Source of the DNA: EC70 sp018675395
GTDB lineage: Bacteria > Verrucomicrobiota > Verrucomicrobiia > Verrucomicrobiales > DEV007
DNA: 18,484 nt
Reading direction: 5' to 3'
NCBI GenBank assembly: GCA_018675395.1
Contig: JABGYE010000302.1
Coordinates: 1-18,484, forward strand
Under the pieces are notes generated by a model. The model had not been told where the DNA came from and did not search any database. It worked only from the letters and a program-made list of their open reading frames with translations. This document shows positions 9,545 through 16,871 of this stretch, piece by piece. Every line of letters starts with the position of its first letter. Positions within the stretch are counted from its first letter, which is position 1. Both the position numbers and the translations under genes were made by a program.

Positions 9545-10045
9545 TTGAATAATAACACTTACATTCTGATGGGAGTCTGTGGATGCGGAAAAAGCACCAT
9601 AGGCGCACTTTTGGCTAAAAAAACACAAGGAATTTTTAAAGATGGAGACATTTTTCATCCAAAAAAAAACGTCCAAAAGATGAGCTCAGGAATACCTCTG
9701 AACGACAAGGACAGGGAAGATTGGCTCAATGCGATATGTGAATCGATCACCTCACATCCTGGTACTTGGCCATTATTTTTCGGCTGCTCGGCGCTAAAAC
9801 GTCAATACAGGGAACTATTAAATTCTGAGATCAAGGGAAGTAATGTCCATTTCATTCATCTCAAAGGAAACCGTGAACTTATCAGTGAGCGAATGCAAAA
9901 GAGAGAAGGACACTTTATGAAATCGCAAATGATAGAATCTCAGTTTGAAGATCTCGAGGATCTCGAAGAAGGAGAAAAAGGATTTAGTGTTTTAATCAAT
10001 AATAGTCCGGAGCCGATCTGCACAGAGATTATTGCCCATATTTGA
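9545..10045 (+). CDS. gntK: gluconokinase
   Basis: This 166-residue kinase converts ATP and D-gluconate to 6-phosphogluconate, feeding the pentose phosphate or Entner-Doudoroff route. It shows the Walker A loop GVCGCGKST (residues 10-18), the family block GDIFHPKKNVQKMSSGIPLN, a DREDWL motif, CSALKRQYRELL and REGHFMKSQMIESQFEDLE, all typical of GntK-type kinases. The start is TTG: the next ATG (9569) would leave only one residue before the P-loop Gly and remove the first beta strand, and an upstream in-frame TAG at 9515 limits longer options. No Shine-Dalgarno is visible. No gluconate transporter or regulator is adjacent, so the gene seems to stand alone. Its stop is 5 bases from that of the convergent opdA. 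Confidence 0.94.
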   Translation: MNNNTYILMGVCGCGKSTIGALLAKKTQGIFKDGDIFHPKKNVQKMSSGIPLNDKDREDWLNAICESITSHPGTWPLFFGCSALKRQYRELLNSEIKGSNVHFIHLKGNRELISERMQKREGHFMKSQMIESQFEDLEDLEEGEKGFSVLINNSPEPICTEIIAHI

Positions 10046-10050
10046 GAAAC

Positions 10051-12123
10051 TTAACTGAACAGACCACTCCTCTTCAGTAACGCTTCAGGATCAGGGTCTC
10101 GACCCATGAAATCGTGGAAAAGTTTCTGCGGATCCTCAGAGTTGCCTTTACTCAGAATCTTAGAACGAAATTCGAGGCCGACCTGAGGATTCATGATCCC
10201 TTCTTCAAGGAACCGAGTAAATGCATCTGCGTCGAGGACCTCTGCCCACTTATAGGAATAATAAGCCGCAGCGTATCCTGTGGGACTCGCGAAAAGATGG
10301 CCAAAGCGACGAGCCATCGTCGAAGCTTTGGTCAGGGTCGGAATAGTATAAGCAACAAGGAGCTCTTCAGTCAGTGCATCAAGATCGCGCCCAGGCTCCG
10401 CTTTTGAAGCCTCGTTAATGTGCAGTTCAAGATCAAGCTTACCAAGACTAAGCTGACGCATCATAGCAGTGGCCGAACGATAATTGCGTGCATCTAGCAT
10501 CTTCTTAAAAAGATGATCCGGAATTAATTCGCCCGTCTCATAATGCCGGGCAAAAAGATCCAGTGATTCTCTTGCCCAACAAAAATTCTCCATAATTTGA
10601 GATGGCAATTCAACGAAGTCCCAAGCCACGTTGACTCCATTAAGTGACTTAATATCCACTTCACCTAAGAGGTGGTGTAAAAGGTGTCCAAACTCATGGA
10701 ATACAGTCTCCACTTCATCATGCTTCAGAAGGGCTGGTTCATTACCAACCGGAGGAGTCATATTGCCACACATTAATCCAAGGTGAGGCGTCCTCTCTCC
10801 AGTATCTTGAGGCACCCCAGTAATAAGATAATTCATCCATGCCCCGCTGCGTTTGGACTCACGGGGAAACCAATCAGCATAAAAGGAACCGAGGTGATTG
10901 CCCTTTTCTGCATCATGAATCTCATAAAATTTAACCGATTCGTGCCAGACATCAGGCCTTTCATCCGGTTCCGTGATCTTCACTCCAAAAATTTCCGTTA
11001 CAATAGAAAACATGCCTTCAATGACGCTCCCTATTGAAAAATACGGCCTCAATTCCTCATCATCAAAATCGTATTCCTCCTTGCGCCTCTTTTCTGCCCA
11101 ATAAGCAATTTCCCATGGCTCTAAGGGACCCGATTGATTTCCTTCTGACTGGGCCTTGTAATCTTCGAGTTCTTTAGTTTCAACATCAAAGAATGGCTTT
11201 GTCCTGTTATGTAAATCTTCAACAAATCCTAATGCCCTTTTACCATCCTTGGCCATTCGGCGCTGTAGGACCTGATCAGCAAAGTTTTCCTCTCCCAAGA
11301 TTTCTGACTTCTCCTGACGGAGGCTCAATATTGTCCAAACGAGATCGGTATTATCATAATCTCCGCTAGCGCCTATAGCACATGTTCCTTCCCAGACCTG
11401 CTTACGTATCGAATCTGATTCAACATGCTCAAGGACAGGGAAAAAGGATGGCGCCTGTAAAGTAAATCTCCACTTAGGTTCCTCATCACTCGCAATGCCT
11501 TTGGACTTTGCGCTTTCAAGAGCAGCTGACTTCGCTAGGACTGGCAAGCCCACTAAATGATCCTCTTCCTCAATTACCATTTCCCAGGCATTGGTTGAAT
11601 CGAGAACATTCTCTGAGTATTTTTGAGTTTTCTGCGCCAGTTCGGATTCCAGCTCCATGAGCCTCTCTTTCTTCTCATCGGACAACTCTGCTCCACTGTT
11701 CCGAAAATCAGTGATCGTCTCATCAAGGAACCTTCTCTTTGTCGAAGATAATGAATTGGCCTCATCAGTCTCACTGTAAGATTTGACTCGGTTCCAAAGA
11801 TCAGCATTCAAAGGAATCTTAGCAAAAAATTCAGAAACCTTTGGGAGCATCTTATTTTGCGCTTCACGCAAAGGATCCGAGTTACAAACCGAATCCAAAT
11901 GACCTACTAATCCCCAAGGACGGCTCAATGTTTCATAAGCGCTCTCGAGTGCCAATAGTGTATTTTCAAATGTTAGTTCAGTTTCGGGAGAATCATCACC
12001 ACACAAGGCACTAACCTTATCCTCGGCCCTTTTTATAGCTTCGGAAATATCAGATACCACATTTTCCGGCTTCAGTTGAGACCAGCGAATTTTAAATTCA
12101 TCTTCAAGAAATGGATGTTCCAT
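10051..12123 (-). CDS. prlC: oligopeptidase A (M3 family zinc metallopeptidase)
   Basis: This cytosolic M3 peptidase (690 residues, near the usual 680) degrades short peptides, including cleaved signal peptides in E. coli. It has HEFGH at residues 476-480 in the ATG numbering, giving the two His zinc ligands and the catalytic Glu, followed by NGVNVAWDFVELPSQIMENF, whose Glu in VELPSQ is the expected third ligand. That block is the hallmark of OpdA/PrlC rather than of dipeptidyl carboxypeptidase. No signal peptide is seen. The frame extends to a TTG at 12150 (699 residues), but MEHPFLEDEFKIRW followed by LKPENV aligns with the E. coli OpdA start from memory, so ATG 12123 is preferred; the choice is not certain. 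It is divergent from arsM and convergent with gntK. Confidence 0.95.
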   Translation of the reverse strand: MEHPFLEDEFKIRWSQLKPENVVSDISEAIKRAEDKVSALCGDDSPETELTFENTLLALESAYETLSRPWGLVGHLDSVCNSDPLREAQNKMLPKVSEFFAKIPLNADLWNRVKSYSETDEANSLSSTKRRFLDETITDFRNSGAELSDEKKERLMELESELAQKTQKYSENVLDSTNAWEMVIEEEDHLVGLPVLAKSAALESAKSKGIASDEEPKWRFTLQAPSFFPVLEHVESDSIRKQVWEGTCAIGASGDYDNTDLVWTILSLRQEKSEILGEENFADQVLQRRMAKDGKRALGFVEDLHNRTKPFFDVETKELEDYKAQSEGNQSGPLEPWEIAYWAEKRRKEEYDFDDEELRPYFSIGSVIEGMFSIVTEIFGVKITEPDERPDVWHESVKFYEIHDAEKGNHLGSFYADWFPRESKRSGAWMNYLITGVPQDTGERTPHLGLMCGNMTPPVGNEPALLKHDEVETVFHEFGHLLHHLLGEVDIKSLNGVNVAWDFVELPSQIMENFCWARESLDLFARHYETGELIPDHLFKKMLDARNYRSATAMMRQLSLGKLDLELHINEASKAEPGRDLDALTEELLVAYTIPTLTKASTMARRFGHLFASPTGYAAAYYSYKWAEVLDADAFTRFLEEGIMNPQVGLEFRSKILSKGNSEDPQKLFHDFMGRDPDPEALLKRSGLFS

Positions 12124-12189
12124 TCGGATAAGTGACTGAGATATTGCCAAGCATCCAGAAAAATATTCCTTTTTATCACAATCTGATCT

Positions 12190-12216
12190 TTGACAAAATC
12201 ATCGAAGAGTTATAAA
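12190..12216 (+). promoter_or_regulatory. candidate sigma-70-type promoter of arsM
   Basis: TTGACA (12190-12195, a perfect -35 consensus) and TATAAA (12211-12216) are separated by 15 bases, slightly short of ideal. Transcription would start near 12223, leaving a leader of about 10 bases before the arsM ATG at 12233. On the opposite strand TTGTCA (12191-12196) with TAAAAA (12170-12175) could serve opdA, so the two -35 boxes would overlap. No operator-like repeat is obvious. Confidence 0.45.
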
Positions 12217-12232
12217 ACCCGAAGAATCTACA

Positions 12233-13378
12233 ATGAATAAAGAATCCGCTGTAAAAGAGAGATACGCTGCCGGAGCAGACATCCAGGAAGAGGCGCTCTG
12301 CTGCCCAGTCGAATATGATCCAAAATATTTGGATATTATCCCAGAGGAAGTCATTGAAAAAGATTATGGTTGCGGTGACCCGAGTCAACACCTCAAAGAA
12401 GGGGAAACGGTATTGGATCTTGGGAGCGGGACCGGAAAGATCTGTTTCATTGCGAGTCAGGTCGTAGGGGCCAAAGGCAAAGTCATTGGTGTCGACATGA
12501 CTGATGATATGCTTGAAGTGGCACGACGGAACGCTCCGATCATTGCCGATAGGACCGGATACGCTAACGTCGAGTTCCGCAAGGGCCGCATTCAGGATCT
12601 CGCTCTTGATCTGGAACTGCTTGACCAAGGACTTTCTAAGGAAAAGGAAAATGGTTCTGAAGCTTACCTTCAAGCGGAACAATTAGCCTCTCAGATCCGA
12701 TCCGAAGAGCCAATGATTCCGAATGAATCTATTGACGTCGTAGTATCAAACTGTGTCTTGAATTTAGTGGATAATGATTCAAAGAAACAACTATTTAAAG
12801 AAATTTACCGTGTCCTCAAACGAGGAGGTAGAGCCGTCATATCCGATATCGTTTCGGATGAACCTGTTCCCCAAAAAATGCAAGATGATGACGAACTATG
12901 GAGCGGGTGCATATCGGGTGCTTTCCTTGAAGAGGAATTTCTATCCGCATTCGAAGAGGCGGGATTCTATGGTGTCCGCGTTCTAAAACTTGACACAAAA
13001 CCATGGCAAACAGTCGAAGGAATAGAATTTCGCAGCATGACGATTGAGGCCTCCAAGGGAAAGGAAGGGACATGCCTTGAGAGAAATCAAGCCGTCATAT
13101 ATAAGGGCCCATTCAAGCAAGTCCTTGATGATGATGGCAACGTAATGGAAAGAGGCAAACGCTATGCGGTCTGTGACAAGGTATATAACATATATAAAAA
13201 TGAACCCTACAGTGATTGTTTTGAGCTGATAGATCCGATAGAGGAGATCCCAATAAATAAAGCTAAGGTATTTGATTGCAGCACGACCCGATTAAGAGAT
13301 CCAAAGGAAACGAAAGGCATGGATTACAAAGTCACCGATTCGGGTTCAGACTGCTGCGGTGAAAGTAATTGTTGTTGA
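12233..13378 (+). CDS. arsM: arsenite S-adenosylmethionine methyltransferase
   Basis: ArsM methylates arsenite using SAM in the cytoplasm, giving methylated arsenicals. The SAM site is VLDLGSGTGKI (60-70) with GVDMTDDML (86-94). Four Cys positions match the conserved Cys of characterised ArsM proteins: C23/C24, C47 (DYGCGDP), C174 (VSNCVLNLV) and C226 (WSGCISGAF). Compared with short ArsM forms it has an insert of about 35 residues before the SNCVLNL motif and a C-terminal extension (about 275-381) with a YKGPF block and two more Cys; it ends in two CC pairs (374-375, 380-381) resembling an As(III)-binding tail. No ArsR, arsenite pump or other ars gene is nearby. The extended form resembles ArsM variants I associate with arsenosugar synthesis, but no radical SAM partner is in view. 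The ATG is well placed after the candidate promoter. Confidence 0.9.
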   Translation: MNKESAVKERYAAGADIQEEALCCPVEYDPKYLDIIPEEVIEKDYGCGDPSQHLKEGETVLDLGSGTGKICFIASQVVGAKGKVIGVDMTDDMLEVARRNAPIIADRTGYANVEFRKGRIQDLALDLELLDQGLSKEKENGSEAYLQAEQLASQIRSEEPMIPNESIDVVVSNCVLNLVDNDSKKQLFKEIYRVLKRGGRAVISDIVSDEPVPQKMQDDDELWSGCISGAFLEEEFLSAFEEAGFYGVRVLKLDTKPWQTVEGIEFRSMTIEASKGKEGTCLERNQAVIYKGPFKQVLDDDGNVMERGKRYAVCDKVYNIYKNEPYSDCFELIDPIEEIPINKAKVFDCSTTRLRDPKETKGMDYKVTDSGSDCCGESNCC

Positions 13379-13389
13379 TTCAAATTTGT

Positions 13390-14331
13390 CTAAGATCGAT
13401 TCTGGATCCACTCGAAGACAATTTTAAACAGCTCATCTCTTTCTTTATCGAAAGCAAGGAGGTGATGACTTTCCTTAAAGAGATTTTTTGATTTATCTTT
13501 GGCCTTTAAGGTATTAAAAAATTGATCTACCTGATGTGGCTTTGTGAAAATATCTTTTCCTGGATAAAGGACTAGGGTCGGTTTCTTGATCTTCGATGCG
13601 GCCTCTGAACTACTAAATACCATACGCTCAATGGTCCCAAGAATCCTCAAGGTAAACTTGGGAACATAATGTTTAGTCTTGGCCATTTGCTCCCAGTGAT
13701 CCTCACCCTCGGAGACCTTAGCTTCACCGCCTCCAGACAAACTGCGCAAGGAAACCCTGTAACTGGGCCATAATAACATTGCCGTACGCACTAATAAATT
13801 TTTGATCGGTGGTAATTTTCCTGGCAATGCAATCAGGGGAGAAGAATAAATCATTCCTCCGATCTGCTCCCTATTCTCTTTGGAAATTGCTGAGAACCCA
13901 TGCATCAGTATCAGTGAACCGATACTCTCTCCATACAAAAAAATAGGAACTGTGCCAATTCTTTTTCGTACCGAGCTGATGAAGGAATTCAAATCAGAAA
14001 ACCACAGCTCAACATCTTTTAAATCACCGATCCTCTCAGTGTCAGGATCATTTCCCTGACCACGCAATTCATACGCGTACACGGATATTCCTTTTTGTGA
14101 GAGCTCTGATCCTAAGTTATTGAAATCAGAAGCAGCACCACTGATACCATGGACCCCAATTATTACAGCACGAGGAGCGTTCCCTTTCTTAGCAATCCAT
14201 TTAGAATATGGGAATTGGGCCCCATCAAAGCTCTTCCACTTTGCAGTTAATGCCGCATCTTTCCCGTAAGAAGGCACAGACATCAGGATTAAGGCTCCTA
14301 AGTAAATGATCCTTAAAGGACTCATATGCAT
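13390..14331 (-). CDS. secreted alpha/beta hydrolase (lysophospholipase/monoacylglycerol lipase-like)
   Basis: This 313-residue serine hydrolase has an N-terminal hydrophobic segment (PLRIIYLGALILMSVPSYG) that looks like a signal peptide, so it probably acts in the periplasm or outside. The oxyanion block GVHGISG, the strand AYELRGQGNDP, the nucleophile elbow GESIGS (Ser 136 from this start), the acid in YPGKDIFTKP and the His in ESHHLLAFD complete the triad, in an order typical of the Hydrolase_4/monoglyceride lipase group. Its substrate is unknown but is likely an ester of a lipid or alcohol. The frame extends to a GTG at 14349; I prefer the ATG at 14331, and another ATG at 14325 is equally compatible with the signal peptide. 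It faces arsM with 11 bases between stops; no functional link to arsenic is evident. Confidence 0.85.
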   Translation of the reverse strand: MHMSPLRIIYLGALILMSVPSYGKDAALTAKWKSFDGAQFPYSKWIAKKGNAPRAVIIGVHGISGAASDFNNLGSELSQKGISVYAYELRGQGNDPDTERIGDLKDVELWFSDLNSFISSVRKRIGTVPIFLYGESIGSLILMHGFSAISKENREQIGGMIYSSPLIALPGKLPPIKNLLVRTAMLLWPSYRVSLRSLSGGGEAKVSEGEDHWEQMAKTKHYVPKFTLRILGTIERMVFSSSEAASKIKKPTLVLYPGKDIFTKPHQVDQFFNTLKAKDKSKNLFKESHHLLAFDKERDELFKIVFEWIQNRS

Positions 14332-14436
14332 ACTAAATACTATAATCACAGATTTGTGAAAATCCTCAAAAATCTATAAATGAGTTATTCAAATCAGTAC
14401 AAACCATTTCAAGAAACCTCTAAAGCAAGAAAAGTA

Positions 14437-14466
14437 CTAACAGTTTATTATTTGATGATTTATAAT
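14437..14466 (+). promoter_or_regulatory. candidate promoter of the CxxC protein gene
   Basis: A perfect TATAAT (14461-14466) has CTAACA (14437-14442, four of six matches to TTGACA) 18 bases upstream. The predicted transcript would start only about a dozen bases before the TTG at 14485. The region is very AT-rich, so chance matches are likely. The rest of the 153-base divergent gap (14332-14484) shows no other structure I can name. Confidence 0.33.
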
Positions 14467-14484
14467 TGATTTCTAGTCTCTCAT

Positions 14485-14862
14485 TTGCATCATTACCTCG
14501 TGCTGAATAAAATCAGAACTTTGCTTATCTGCATATTTATTTTCACTGTGGCCGGAGGCCATTGGGGAATGATGCAGGTAATCGCTTGGTCTGAAATGTC
14601 CAGCCAGGGGAATAATATTAGCTTCATTGGAGCAATTTTTTCAGACTCCTGTGAGCTCTGCCATAAGATTTCAGAAGAACGTGGTAAAGAAAAGAAGGAC
14701 CCTCAATCTTCAGCCAACGTTAAAAACCAAATAGTTCCTGGGACCGAGTTTCAAATCAATTTAATCTATTCCCCGCAAATCATTGCATTAATAGATTATC
14801 ATTCCACTTCACTCAGAGGCATTAATTTAGAACCCCCAACGGGGCCTCCCCAGAGCTGCTAA
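14485..14862 (+). CDS. small membrane-anchored CxxC protein (DUF2946-like)
   Basis: I do not recognise a named function. The 125 residues comprise a short basic start, one hydrophobic segment (LLICIFIFTVAGGHWGMMQV, about 13-32) acting as a signal or anchor, an HWGMMQVIAWSEM motif, then CELCHKISEERGKEKKD (a CxxC pair followed by a charged stretch) and a Pro-rich tail ending in Cys. The HW..Q..AW..M plus CxxC layout recalls short DUF2946-like proteins of Verrucomicrobia and Proteobacteria that often lie beside copper or heavy-metal genes; that recollection is the main basis for the call. The start must be TTG (14485) or GTG (14500), since an in-frame TGA at 14467 blocks extension and there is no suitable ATG. 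The next gene is a Met/His-rich barrel, which supports a metal role. Confidence 0.68.
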   Translation: MHHYLVLNKIRTLLICIFIFTVAGGHWGMMQVIAWSEMSSQGNNISFIGAIFSDSCELCHKISEERGKEKKDPQSSANVKNQIVPGTEFQINLIYSPQIIALIDYHSTSLRGINLEPPTGPPQSC

Positions 14863-14880
14863 TCCAATCAGCTTTCAAAA

Positions 14881-14926
14881 TGTCTCGAGAGTCCAGTACT
14901 GGACCTTCATCCGCGAGACAATTTTT
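14881..14926 (+). terminator. branched hairpin with T-run between two metal-locus genes
   Basis: TGTCTCG (14881-14887) pairs perfectly with CGAGACA (14914-14920), and a second stem inside it (GTCCA 14891-14895 with TGGAC 14900-14904) forms a nested hairpin. TTTTT follows at 14922-14926. It begins 18 bases after the stop of the CxxC gene and 127 bases before the next start. It could be an intrinsic terminator, or an attenuator letting only part of the transcripts continue. The rest of this 145-base gap is AT-rich with no clear Shine-Dalgarno. Confidence 0.5.
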
Positions 14927-15007
14927 CTGTTTCTCGAAATAATTATAGAGACCCAGAAAAATTAATTATGAACAATTTTTACCACTCTATTACCTATAAC
15001 TATCAAA

Positions 15008-16090
15008 ATGAAAAATTTAATACTCACTGTCACAATCCTCTGTGGCCTCACTCTCAATGCTTCAATTACATCCGCAGACGAATCTCATTCATCAGACAAA
15101 TCAAAATGGAATCCCGGACGCCCCGACAGCCATGCTCCTATAGGAGTCATGGGTGATCACACTCATGGAGCCAATGAATACATGTTATCTTATCGTTTCA
15201 TGTCCATGGAGATGAACGGACACAGACAAGGGAGCCGTTCACTTACTTCAGCAGATGTGTTTGGCCTAGGTTATGACATTGCAGCTTTGGACATGAGCAT
15301 GGACATGCACATGTTCGGATTCATGTATGCCCCCTCTGATAAATTGACATTTATGGGGATGATTAATTTTGTGGAAAATTCCATGAACATGTTGCACAAG
15401 CCAGATCAAATGGATATGGGAGGCGACATGGATATGGGAGGCGACATGGATATGCATCATCATGGCGGGAAAATGGGCCACAGTTCGTCAGGAATCGGAG
15501 ACCTATCAATTGGTGGATTATACAAGTTTTATGATGAAAAAAAACAGCGCGCACACTTGAATCTTAGCGTAGTCCTTCCAACTGCTGGGGTAGAAGAAAG
15601 TGAGCATGGGATGCTACTACCTTACGGAATGCAACTCGGTTCCGGGACCTGGGATCTTAAGCCAGGAATCACTTGGCTAGGACAATCAGGTTCGTTCAGT
15701 TATGGAGCACAACTCATAGCCACAATTCGACTCGAGGATGAAAATGAAGCCGGTTACGCGCTCGGAGACCGTCTCGATACAACAGCATGGCTGGCCCGCG
15801 AATTAATGGATGGACTCAGTGCTTCTGTGCGGCTCAGCTATACAAAGTCGGATCCTATCGAGGGGCACTTTCACAACGCGCACAATCATAATTCACCCAT
15901 GTTACAGCAGGCTAATTATGGAGGAAATTTTCTGGAAGGTGGAATTGGCTTAAACTGGCAATTCAAGAAAGGCACACTCAAGGGGCACAGATTCGCAATT
16001 GAAGGTATCTTCCCTCTCGATCAGGACACGAACGGAGTCGGTATGAATCGCGATTATACAGTCGTTGCAGGCTGGCAATTTGCATTTTAG
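15008..16090 (+). CDS. Met/His-rich predicted outer-membrane beta-barrel protein
   Basis: This 360-residue protein has a signal peptide (MKNLILTVTILCGLTLNAS, cleavage probably near residue 23), then the block APIGVMGDHTHGANEYMLSY, alternating beta-strand-like segments and a C-terminal GWQFAF whose final Phe is typical of outer-membrane barrels. It is rich in Met and His, especially about residues 50-165: SMEMNGH, DMSMDMHMFGFMYAP, an MDMGGD tandem repeat running into HHH, and later a second His cluster HFHNAHNHN. By hand count it has about 27 Met. The family is usually labelled transporter or phenol MetA-like barrel and, from memory, often lies in copper-resistance clusters. Copper or silver binding or export is the likeliest role, but that is inference. 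No efflux ATPase or RND pump is in the window. ATG 15008 is chosen because the signal peptide starts there. Confidence 0.82.
   Translation: MKNLILTVTILCGLTLNASITSADESHSSDKSKWNPGRPDSHAPIGVMGDHTHGANEYMLSYRFMSMEMNGHRQGSRSLTSADVFGLGYDIAALDMSMDMHMFGFMYAPSDKLTFMGMINFVENSMNMLHKPDQMDMGGDMDMGGDMDMHHHGGKMGHSSSGIGDLSIGGLYKFYDEKKQRAHLNLSVVLPTAGVEESEHGMLLPYGMQLGSGTWDLKPGITWLGQSGSFSYGAQLIATIRLEDENEAGYALGDRLDTTAWLARELMDGLSASVRLSYTKSDPIEGHFHNAHNHNSPMLQQANYGGNFLEGGIGLNWQFKKGTLKGHRFAIEGIFPLDQDTNGVGMNRDYTVVAGWQFAF
15410..15454 (+). repeat. 18-bp in-frame tandem repeat (MDMGGD)
   Basis: ATGGATATGGGAGGCGAC occurs twice in exact succession (15410-15427, 15428-15445), followed by a half unit (15446-15454) that leads into three His codons. 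Each unit adds the six residues MDMGGD, so changes in copy number would keep the frame and alter the number of Met/Asp ligands in the barrel protein. Confidence 0.9.
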
Positions 16091-16098
16091 GAAAATAA

Positions 16099-16827
16099 TT
16101 ATCTCCAGATACCAGACTCTTTTAATTGCTTCTGAGCAGTCCCGCTCCAATCCCGGTTCGCCGCCGGACTAGCGGGGCTCGGATGCAATACTCTCGACAC
16201 TTTCATAGGAAAATTTAATTTTTCTGAAACCGTAGAAACCTTAGACTCTGCGAAAGATCCAACGCCAACGGCCCACTCAGGTTTCAAAATATCCAGTATC
16301 CTCTCAAGGTGCTTATCGCAGACTACATCAAGTTTATTTTTTTCGTTGGATGGTAACTTGTCAGGGGTCCGGTTCTTGCCTGACTCTTCCATGAAAACTA
16401 GAGGACAATAGTTGGCAACAAAATGTTCTTCAAAAAAATCTTCCGCTGTTCCAAATTTTTCGGCAAACAGACCCCATAAACGGCGACCGCTCACTTCGGA
16501 CCGAGAACAGTTAAAACCCTCGACTGGGCGCTTTGGATGTTCGGGACTGGGCCTCTTCACTTCACAATCAATGCGCATCCAGTCACGGACAGCAGGTATT
16601 TCTCCGAAAGGTATCCCTGTCTGCGCCATTCCCCAGGGACCCGGATTCATTCCAAGAAACAGTACTTTTTTCTGGGAACGAGAAAATCGTTCCAGATATT
16701 GCTCGTGCGAATCCCAAGCATATTCCAATGGATTGTAAACACATGAAACAGGCGAAGCAAATTTGAGCCCTGAGACAAAAGAACTGAGTTCCTTTGCCGC
16801 GTCCTTCATTTCCTTCGCTGTGCTCAT
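16099..16827 (-). CDS. smug1: SMUG1-type single-strand-selective uracil-DNA glycosylase
   Basis: This 242-residue enzyme should excise uracil and oxidised pyrimidines such as 5-hydroxymethyluracil from DNA in base excision repair. The first active-site block GMNPGPWGMAQTGIPFGE (from residue 59), the HPKRPVEGF and SEVSGRRLWGLF blocks, NYCPLVFM and the C-terminal HPSPASPAANRDW with its catalytic-type His closely match vertebrate SMUG1 motifs as I remember them. That places it in the SMUG1 branch of the uracil glycosylase superfamily, not Ung or family 4. The frame extends to a TTG at 16887, but that stretch overlaps the amt terminator; ATG 16827 starts the conserved part. It abuts the barrel gene end to end (8-base gap). 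SMUG1 is patchily distributed in bacteria. Confidence 0.93.
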   Translation of the reverse strand: MSTAKEMKDAAKELSSFVSGLKFASPVSCVYNPLEYAWDSHEQYLERFSRSQKKVLFLGMNPGPWGMAQTGIPFGEIPAVRDWMRIDCEVKRPSPEHPKRPVEGFNCSRSEVSGRRLWGLFAEKFGTAEDFFEEHFVANYCPLVFMEESGKNRTPDKLPSNEKNKLDVVCDKHLERILDILKPEWAVGVGSFAESKVSTVSEKLNFPMKVSRVLHPSPASPAANRDWSGTAQKQLKESGIWR

Positions 16828-16871
16828 AAATAACTTTAATAGTTCCTCTTTAAAGAAGGCACAAGACATAA

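Noticed and set aside
12176..12682. 168-residue minus-strand frame overlapping the arsM promoter and 5' half
   Set aside because: Antisense to the SAM-binding domain of ArsM; Phe/Leu-rich sequence without family features, consistent with a shadow frame.
14968..15156. 62-residue frame starting in the leader of the barrel gene
   Set aside because: It overlaps the barrel signal peptide out of frame and lacks any motif or Shine-Dalgarno; a leader peptide cannot be excluded but nothing supports it.
16412..16766. Three overlapping plus-strand frames
   Set aside because: All are antisense to the conserved SMUG1 active-site region and show no independent coding features.
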